Source of the DNA: JAKEHA01 sp035687255
GTDB lineage: Bacteria; Krumholzibacteriota; Krumholzibacteriia; WVZY01; JAKEHA01
NCBI GenBank assembly: GCA_035687255.1
Contig: DASRYI010000345.1
Span: 1 to 11,771, forward strand
Length of the DNA stretch: 11,771 nt
Reading direction: 5' to 3'
In this document: in pieces, positions 5,859 to 11,771 of the stretch
Layout of the letters: every line of letters begins with the position of its first letter
How positions within the stretch are numbered: the stretch's first letter is position 1
Made by a program: the position numbers and the translations under genes
Notes under the pieces: generated by a model
Seen by the model: the letters and a program-made list of their open reading frames with translations, nothing else
What the model was told of the DNA's origin: nothing
The model's database searches: none

Positions 5859-7181
5859 CTATCCGCGCTCGCGGCGCGAGCGCTCCAGCCAGTCGAAAAT
5901 GTCGTCCTCGAGACGAACCTTCAGCGGCTCCTCGGTGATGCGCTCCAGCACTTCGCTGGCGAAAGCGTACACCATCAGGTCGCGCGCCTCGGTCAGTGGA
6001 ATGCCGCGCGAGCGCAGGTAAAACAGGGACTCGTCATCGGTCTTGCCGATGGCGGCGCCGTGCGTGCACTTGACGTCGTCCGCGAAGATCTCGAGCTGGG
6101 GATTGGAATTGATGCGGGCATCGTCGGAGATCAGCATGCAGTTGTTCTCCTGCTTGGCGTCGGTCTTCTGCGCCACCGGATCCACGTAGATACGTCCGTT
6201 GAACACGCCCCGAGAGTGCCCGTCCAGAATGCCCTTGTAAAGTTCGAAGCTGTGGCAGTGCGGCTGCCCGTGCCGGATGAAGGTGTGATTGTCGACGTGC
6301 TGGCGGCCGCCGGCCAGATACAGGCCGTCCACGCGCGCGTCGATGCCCTCGCCGGCGAGCAGTGTGTGCACGTCGTTGCGCACCAGCGCGCCGCCCATGC
6401 AGATGTTCATGGTGGAGAAGCGCGCACTGGCGCCCACGCGCGCCGTCTGCATGGCCACGTGGAAGGCGCGCGTGCTCTCGCGCTGCACCTTCCAGTGCGT
6501 CAACGACGCGTTGTCGCCGCACACCATCTCGGAAACGGCGTTGGTGAAGTACTGCGCGTCACCCAGTCCGATGTGGCTCTCCGCAATCGCGACTTCGGCA
6601 CCGCGGTCGGCCACCACCACCAGGCGCGGATGCGTCATGGCGGGCGTGGAACCGGGAACGGTGACGTGCACCACGTGAATGGGCCGGTCCAGAACCACCG
6701 AATCGGCCACCTCGACGTACATGCCGTCGCTCCAGAAGGCGGTGTTGAGCGCCACGAAGCGCTGGGTGCCCAGGTCGACGCCCTTGCCGAGCAGGGTTTT
6801 CACGCGGTCGCCCCGTTCGCGCAGCGCGTCCGAAAGTGCACCTATCCAAACACCCCGCGGGAGTTTTCCGATGCGCGAAAGTCCGGCCGACACGCGGCCG
6901 TTCACGAACACCAGGCGGTGACAGTGGGAATCGTCGAAGGTGTGGGCCACGATGGCGGCCTCGTCGACGTTGGTTGCCACCTCCGCCGGCATGAAGTCCA
7001 GCTCCGCGATGGGACGCGTGCGCGTAAAGCGCCAGTCTTCTTCGCGCAGCGACGGAAATCCCAGCGTGCGGAAGGTCTCGAAACCGGCGCGGCGCAGCTC
7101 GTGTACCCATGCCGGGTCGTGCTGCTTCAGCCGCGGTTCCAGGTCGGCGAAGGTCTGTTCGTAGGAGGTGACGCCGGGCAT
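5859..7181 (-). CDS. sufD: SufD, FeS cluster assembly scaffold component
   Basis: This 440-residue protein is the SufB paralogue that forms the SufBC2D scaffold complex. The N-terminal region has PSLREEDWRFTRTRPIAELDF, the usual SufD entry motif. The central beta-helix ends in the conserved VKCTHGAAIGKTDDESLFYLRSRGI; H374 in CTHGA corresponds to the functionally important His (H360 in E. coli). The C-terminal helical part contacts SufC. The ATG at 7181 directly abuts the sufC stop codon (TAAATG), and a GAGGAGGT stretch inside the end of sufC is its ribosome binding site. SufS begins 8 bases after its stop. In E. coli the complex builds clusters at the SufB-SufD interface; the same is assumed here. 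Confidence 0.95.
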   Translation of the reverse strand: MPGVTSYEQTFADLEPRLKQHDPAWVHELRRAGFETFRTLGFPSLREEDWRFTRTRPIAELDFMPAEVATNVDEAAIVAHTFDDSHCHRLVFVNGRVSAGLSRIGKLPRGVWIGALSDALRERGDRVKTLLGKGVDLGTQRFVALNTAFWSDGMYVEVADSVVLDRPIHVVHVTVPGSTPAMTHPRLVVVADRGAEVAIAESHIGLGDAQYFTNAVSEMVCGDNASLTHWKVQRESTRAFHVAMQTARVGASARFSTMNICMGGALVRNDVHTLLAGEGIDARVDGLYLAGGRQHVDNHTFIRHGQPHCHSFELYKGILDGHSRGVFNGRIYVDPVAQKTDAKQENNCMLISDDARINSNPQLEIFADDVKCTHGAAIGKTDDESLFYLRSRGIPLTEARDLMVYAFASEVLERITEEPLKVRLEDDIFDWLERSRRERG

Positions 7182-7922
<741 letters not shown>

Positions 7923-7957
7923 CGTGTCTCCAGAATTGATATCGAGTTGTCCCGGTT

Positions 7958-7974
7958 ACGTCGCTTCGCGACGT
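7958..7974 (-). repeat. Perfect inverted repeat (hairpin) at the sufB stop codon
   Basis: ACGTCGC and GCGACGT form a 7-base-pair perfect stem around a 3-base loop, overlapping the first base of the sufB stop codon on the plus-strand map. On the transcribed strand the apex reads GCGAAGC, a sequence known for unusually stable mini-hairpins in DNA. No T-run follows, so it is more likely an intercistronic stability, processing or translation element than a terminator. Confidence 0.6.
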
Positions 7975-9452
7975 TATCCCACCGAGCCCTCGAGGCTCAC
8001 GGCCAGCAGCCGCTGCGCCTCGACGGCGAATTCCATCGGCAGCACCGCGAACACTTCGCGGCAGAAGCCGTTGACAATCATGTTCACCGCGTCCTCGTTC
8101 TTGATGCCGCGCGCGCGGCAGTAGAACAACTGATCGTCGCCGATCTTGGACGTGGTGGCTTCGTGTTCCGCAATCGAGGAAGTGTTGGCCACCTCGATGT
8201 ACGGGAAGGTGTGTGCGCCGCACTTGTCGCCGATCAGCATGGAATCGCACTGTGTGAAGTTGCGGGCGTTGGTGGCGCCCTTTTCGATCTTCACCAGCCC
8301 GCGATAGCTGTTCTGGCCGTGTCCGGCGGAAATGCCCTTGGACACGATGGTGCTGCGCGTGTTCTTGCCGCGGTGCGTCATCTTGGTGCCGGTGTCGGCC
8401 TGCTGGTAGTTGTTCGTCAGCGCCACCGAGTAGAACTCGCCCACGGAATCATCGCCGTTGAGCACGCAGCTGGGATACTTCCACGTAATCGCAGAGCCGG
8501 TTTCCACCTGCGTCCACGAAATCTTGGAGCGGTCACCCCGGCAGTCGCCGCGCTTGGTGACGAAGTTGTAGATGCCGCCTTTGCCCTGCTTGTCGCCGGG
8601 GTACCAGTTCTGCACCGTGGAGTACTTGATGGTGGCGTCTTCTTCGGCGATCAGTTCCACCACTGCTGCGTGCAGCTGATTTTCGTCGCGGATGGGCGCG
8701 GTGCAGCCCTCGAGATAACTTACATATGCACCCTTCTCCGCGACGATGAGTGTGCGCTCGAACTGTCCGGTTTCGCGCGCGTTGATGCGGAAGTACGTGG
8801 AGAGCTCCATCGGGCAGCGAACACCCGCCGGCACGTACACAAACGAGCCGTCGCTGAACACGGCCGAGTTCAGCGCGGCGTAGAAGTTGTCATTATAGGG
8901 AACCACCGTGCCGAGCGCCTTCTTGACGAGCTCGGGGTGATTCTCGACCGCCTCGGAGAACGAACAGAAGATGATGCCGAGCGCAGCCAGCTTCTCCTTG
9001 AAGGTGGTGGCCACCGACACCGAGTCGAACACGGCGTCCACGGCGACACCCGCCAGGCGCATCTGCTCGACCAGGGGAATACCCAGCTTGTCGAAGGTGC
9101 GTCGGATTTCGGGGTCCACTTCGTCCAGGCTCTTGGGACGGTCGCCGCTCTTCTTGGGCGCCGAGTAGTAGTGAATGTCCTGGAAGTCGATCTTGGGGTG
9201 CTTGATGTTGGCCCACGCCGGTTCTTCTTCACCCATCTGGGCCCAGGCACGGTACGCGCGCAGGCGCCATTCCAGCAGCCATTCGGGTTCGTGCTTGCGC
9301 GCCGAGATGGCGCGAACGACGTCCTCGTTCAGTCCCTTGGGAATCTTGTCTTCTTCGATCTCGGTGACGAATCCCCACTGGTATTCTCTGGAGATCCGTT
9401 CCTGGATGGGATCGTCGGCCGGCACCGGTGCCGGCTGAGGCTTCTCTGCCAT
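7974..9452 (-). CDS. sufB: SufB, FeS cluster assembly scaffold
   Basis: This 492-residue protein is the main cluster-building subunit of SufBC2D. Diagnostic blocks are the N-terminal EYQWGFVTEIEEDKIPKGL, the central NSAVFSDGSFVYVPAGV and RCPMELSTYFRIN, and the C-terminal FTQCDSMLIGDKCGAHT. C402 corresponds to E. coli C405 and H430/E431 to H433/E434, the residues proposed for nascent cluster assembly. The chosen start is the ATG at 9452, because GGAGG sits 7 bases before it; a TTG immediately upstream (9455) is in frame but too close to that site. It is the first gene of the operon, followed by sufC after 51 bases. The length is typical of the long SufB form. Confidence 0.97.
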   Translation of the reverse strand: MAEKPQPAPVPADDPIQERISREYQWGFVTEIEEDKIPKGLNEDVVRAISARKHEPEWLLEWRLRAYRAWAQMGEEEPAWANIKHPKIDFQDIHYYSAPKKSGDRPKSLDEVDPEIRRTFDKLGIPLVEQMRLAGVAVDAVFDSVSVATTFKEKLAALGIIFCSFSEAVENHPELVKKALGTVVPYNDNFYAALNSAVFSDGSFVYVPAGVRCPMELSTYFRINARETGQFERTLIVAEKGAYVSYLEGCTAPIRDENQLHAAVVELIAEEDATIKYSTVQNWYPGDKQGKGGIYNFVTKRGDCRGDRSKISWTQVETGSAITWKYPSCVLNGDDSVGEFYSVALTNNYQQADTGTKMTHRGKNTRSTIVSKGISAGHGQNSYRGLVKIEKGATNARNFTQCDSMLIGDKCGAHTFPYIEVANTSSIAEHEATTSKIGDDQLFYCRARGIKNEDAVNMIVNGFCREVFAVLPMEFAVEAQRLLAVSLEGSVG

Positions 9453-9455
9453 CAA

Positions 9456-9577
9456 AAATCCTCCGCCACTGCGGCTAGCAGCTTTAATCGCACTGAATTG
9501 GTCGCATTTAGAGTAACCAAATCGGCGATGGGATGCAACGGGGTTGCCGGGGGCACCCGGAATGAGCTAAGTCGTTG
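9456..9577 (-). promoter_or_regulatory. Leader/promoter region of the suf operon
   Basis: This 122-base gap is the only place for the operon promoter unless transcription reads through from the lipoprotein gene. On the minus strand, TTGCAT and TACTCT are 17 bases apart and could be weak -35/-10 elements. An inverted repeat, TTGGT (9498-9502) and ACCAA (9516-9520) with a 13-base spacer, overlaps the candidate -10 and might be an operator. It is not a clear match to the IscR or SufR sites I know. No regulator gene is adjacent. The assignments within the region are tentative. Confidence 0.35.
9535..9560 (-). repeat. Two tandem hairpins upstream of the suf operon
   Basis: Two perfect 5-base-pair stems lie back to back: GCAAC/GTTGC (9535-9539 with 9543-9547) and CCGGG/CCCGG (9547-9551 with 9556-9560), sharing base 9547. 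They lie just after the lipoprotein stop on the transcribed strand. No T-run follows, so a canonical intrinsic terminator is not supported; a weak or factor-assisted terminator for the upstream genes, or an attenuating leader structure for suf, are both possible. Confidence 0.45.
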
Positions 9578-10438
9578 TCAGGGCTTAGATTCATCCACGA
9601 CGGCGCTGTCCGGCATCTGCATGCGGCTCTCGTCGAAGGGCTTGTCGAAGGCCCACTCGTCGACCGAGCACGTGCTAAGTGGCTGGTGATCGGTCGAGTA
9701 GATAGTGTACCGCGACGGCATCAACATTCCATCCACCTTCTTGTAGTCCTCATATACCAGGATGTGCTCGGGTGTGGACTGGACGCTATCGGGCAGCAAC
9801 GCCCGGTAGGTGACCGTGTACGCGCACGCTTTGAGCTGCTTCGACGCCGGATCGATGTAGAGCCGGTAGGTGTCGCGCGGTGTATCGCCGGTGCCGGGCA
9901 TGAAGGTCATGTTGACGACGTTGAATTCCGTCGGATCACCCCACAGCGTGTCTGTACCCGCGACCGTCAGCTTCACGCCGGGATCCATGGTGAGCCAGGG
10001 GAGATCCAGAAAGTAATAATTGAGGAGTGCCAGAAAGCGCGGCGGCGTGTGCCGCGTCCAGTGCATGCTCCAGGCGCGTTTGCCGTCCCAGGCCATGCTC
10101 TGACCCGTTTCCGGAAAATCCAGATACGCGCGCCGGGTGCGGTTGTCGACCATGACGTGCGCCGTGGTGGCGACGGAATCGCGCGGGCTTCTTGACTCGC
10201 ACTCGAAGTACACCGTTTTCGCCGAACGCCACGACGCCATCCCGCCGTGCGCATCGATCATGGCCACCACGATGGGCGGCGCGGAGGTCTCCACGGGTGC
10301 CGCCTGGCCGGCCGCCTGCTGCGTGGACGACGGCTCCTTCTTCGAACACCCGGCCGCCAGCACGAGCGCGATGCAAACCACGAAGCATGCGCAACGCGCG
10401 GTGCGCACGCTGCCCTTGCGGGATTGAGCCAGTGCCAT
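9578..10438 (-). CDS. Putative lipoprotein of unknown function (LolA-like appearance)
   Basis: This 286-residue protein has a lipoprotein signal peptide: basic N-terminus, hydrophobic stretch at about 17-30 and the lipobox LAAGC with the lipidated C31. A low-complexity Ser/Gln/Ala linker follows. The mature part begins with a MIDAHGGMASWRSAKTVYFE segment, then alternating beta strands (for example HVMVDNRTRRAYLDF, QSMAWDGKRAWSM, YRLYIDPASKQLKACAYTV, MLMPSRYTIYST), as in single-layer half-barrel proteins such as LolA-type or DUF6503-like lipoproteins. The family link is by pattern only and not secure. A GGGGGAGG ribosome binding site lies 6 bases before the ATG at 10438 and overlaps the region just after the upstream gene's stop, so the two genes are probably co-transcribed. 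No catalytic motif is visible. Confidence 0.8.
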   Translation of the reverse strand: MALAQSRKGSVRTARCACFVVCIALVLAAGCSKKEPSSTQQAAGQAAPVETSAPPIVVAMIDAHGGMASWRSAKTVYFECESRSPRDSVATTAHVMVDNRTRRAYLDFPETGQSMAWDGKRAWSMHWTRHTPPRFLALLNYYFLDLPWLTMDPGVKLTVAGTDTLWGDPTEFNVVNMTFMPGTGDTPRDTYRLYIDPASKQLKACAYTVTYRALLPDSVQSTPEHILVYEDYKKVDGMLMPSRYTIYSTDHQPLSTCSVDEWAFDKPFDESRMQMPDSAVVDESKP

Positions 10439-10452
10439 TTTGGCCTCCCCCT

Positions 10453-11771
10453 CTAGTGAGTGACCACCAACTTGCGGGACACAACCGTGCCGTGTGTCGA
10501 AAGGCGGACGAAATACACGCCGCTGGCGAGATTCGACACATCAACATCCGCCTGCGCGACGCCCGGGCGCGCGCTGGATGTGGCAAGAATACGCGCCACG
10601 CGCCGTCCGGTCACGTCATAGATGGTGATGTCCGCGGGACCCGCCTGGTCGAGCGCGTAGCCGATGCGCACCCGCCCGGTTGCCGGGTTGGGCATCGGGG
10701 AACCGAGGAACGTGGGCGTGCGCGCGGGGCTCTGCGAGACCGCGGTGGCTGTGGCGTTGCATCCCGTCATGCGCATGTGCACCAGCTTGTCGTCCGCGGC
10801 ATTTCCATCCTTCTCGGCATCATTCACCTGGATGACTCCCAGCAGGTCGAAGGGAAGACCGGGGTTGTCGGTCCAGGCGGGAACTGAATTGACGACCGGC
10901 GCGGAGAACGCGAAGTCGTAATCGATACCGCCGATGAGCTCCGCGGTCAGGGGAACGTCATGCCAGCGCAGGCCACCGGCGTCCGACAGGACGCTCTGCA
11001 TCGTCACCAGTGAGCCGCGTGTGGTCCCGGTGGCGTCGTAGATGGCGGCCGTGATGTAGTCGCCCGCGGGTATGTCTGCATACACACCCAGTTCATAGAC
11101 CTCCTGATTGATGTCAGCGGTCACGAACGCGCCCTCACTGAACGGATTGCCCAGCGAAATGGGTGGCGGAACCGGCCCCCCGGGCTTGGTCATCGTGAAA
11201 TGGTAGCCGGGCGCATCTTCCGTCCAGCCCACGCGCAGCGTGGGAGCGGGATTGGACGTCGCGCCGCCCGCCTCGCCGTCGAGCACCTCGAAGACGTCGA
11301 TCAGCTTCGGCCCCGGGGCGGTATCCACTTCGTAGGACGAGGTGCCGTCGACCTTGACCGCGATGTCGTATTGCTGGCCGGCCACCAGTTGCGCCGAAAT
11401 CGGAACGTCCACGTAGTTGAGAAACGCGGACGAAACCACGGCCGTGCCGTCGGCGATGAGGTAGCTGCGCGATTCCCCGAACGACACGTAGACCTGCGCC
11501 GTCACCCGGGTGCCCGCGGCCGCCGCGAGGTTCATCGCCACATCGCACAAACGCACCGTGCGCTGTGGCTGCACATAGACGCCGACGTCGGGCGATGCCG
11601 CAACCGCGATGTCGTGCGAGCCCCCGAGGTCGACGGTGCTGGTCTGGTCGCAGGGGTTGGCCACCGTCACCAGCTGAATCTGTGCCGCCTCCCCCGCCGA
11701 CGGACTGCCGTTCTCGCTGGCGCTGCGCAGGCGAACCACCCCGGCGACATCATAGGGCAAGTCCGACGCCA
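10453..11771 (-). CDS. Secreted repeat protein with T9SS type A/FlgD-like C-terminal sorting domain, partial (5' end outside window)
   Basis: The frame runs open through the window edge (the TTG at 11760 is not a real start), so the N-terminus and any signal peptide are missing. The last 85 or so residues have the layout of the type IX secretion C-terminal sorting/FlgD Ig-like domain: SPMPNPATGRVRIGYAL, ADITIYDVTGRRVARIL, then NLASGVYFVRL and a terminal RKLVVTH. Upstream are beta-rich modules about 130-170 residues apart, whose ends share a motif: LPYDVAGVVRLRSASENG near the window edge and LPFDLLGVIQVNDAEKDG (about 302-319), with a looser copy around LIDVFEVLDGEAGG (about 135-148). No catalytic residues are recognisable; an adhesive, surface or matrix role is plausible. 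The gene ends 14 bases before the lipoprotein gene. Whether the host has a true type IX system cannot be seen here. Confidence 0.82.
   Translation of the reverse strand, partial: ASDLPYDVAGVVRLRSASENGSPSAGEAAQIQLVTVANPCDQTSTVDLGGSHDIAVAASPDVGVYVQPQRTVRLCDVAMNLAAAAGTRVTAQVYVSFGESRSYLIADGTAVVSSAFLNYVDVPISAQLVAGQQYDIAVKVDGTSSYEVDTAPGPKLIDVFEVLDGEAGGATSNPAPTLRVGWTEDAPGYHFTMTKPGGPVPPPISLGNPFSEGAFVTADINQEVYELGVYADIPAGDYITAAIYDATGTTRGSLVTMQSVLSDAGGLRWHDVPLTAELIGGIDYDFAFSAPVVNSVPAWTDNPGLPFDLLGVIQVNDAEKDGNAADDKLVHMRMTGCNATATAVSQSPARTPTFLGSPMPNPATGRVRIGYALDQAGPADITIYDVTGRRVARILATSSARPGVAQADVDVSNLASGVYFVRLSTHGTVVSRKLVVTH

Noticed and set aside
4744..6021. 425-codon plus-strand frame opposite sufS
   Set aside because: It is antisense to sufS, whose catalytic motifs are all intact; the shadow has no coherent motifs.
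7947..9689. 580-codon plus-strand frame opposite sufB
   Set aside because: It is the antisense shadow of sufB; there is no ribosome binding site or domain evidence.

Overview
The window is GC-rich bacterial DNA with dense, mostly minus-strand coding. It suggests a high-GC, Gram-negative-type member of the FCB/Gemmatimonadota-Eisenbacteria side of the tree, probably from an environmental or metagenomic genome. The clues are a secreted protein with a type IX-like C-terminal sorting/FlgD-like domain, a lipobox lipoprotein, an ECF sigma factor with a zinc-finger anti-sigma factor beside a CHAT protease, and a SUF operon carrying a bacilliredoxin and a small protein family best known from Bacteroidetes. 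The taxonomic placement is inference; no rRNA or tRNA is present to settle it.

Region 1 (1-2708) is a probable regulatory cassette. A CHAT-domain cysteine protease (plus strand, 5' end outside the window) converges on, and overlaps by 4 bases with, a minus-strand pair: an ECF-type RNA polymerase sigma factor followed 7 bases later by a membrane zinc-finger anti-sigma factor whose extracytoplasmic part looks TPR-like. A protease next to a sigma/anti-sigma pair suggests proteolytic control of sigma activity, which is not proven here.

Region 2 (2789-9577) is a compact eight-gene minus-strand operon for iron-sulfur cluster assembly, in the order sufB, sufC, sufD, sufS, sufU, sufT (DUF59), a BrxA/BrxB-family bacilliredoxin, and an uncharacterised 161-residue protein often mislabelled 'ABC transporter ATPase'. 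SufBCD is the scaffold/ATPase complex, SufS supplies persulfide sulfur, SufU is its zinc-dependent sulfur acceptor, and SufT is a maturation accessory. Most junctions are abutting or overlapping. The two wider gaps (sufB-sufC and sufS-sufU) each hold an inverted repeat able to form an RNA hairpin. A T-rich terminator-like site lies at the operon end, and the 122-base leader before sufB holds two tandem hairpins and a short inverted repeat that could be an operator. No SufR/IscR-type regulator gene is in view.

Region 3 (9578-11771) holds two minus-strand envelope genes 14 bases apart: a large secreted protein (5' end outside the window) with repeated beta-rich modules and a C-terminal sorting domain, then a lipoprotein of unknown function with a remote LolA-like look. 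There is no intergenic stretch over 300 bases, and no RNA gene, mobile element or CRISPR array was seen.
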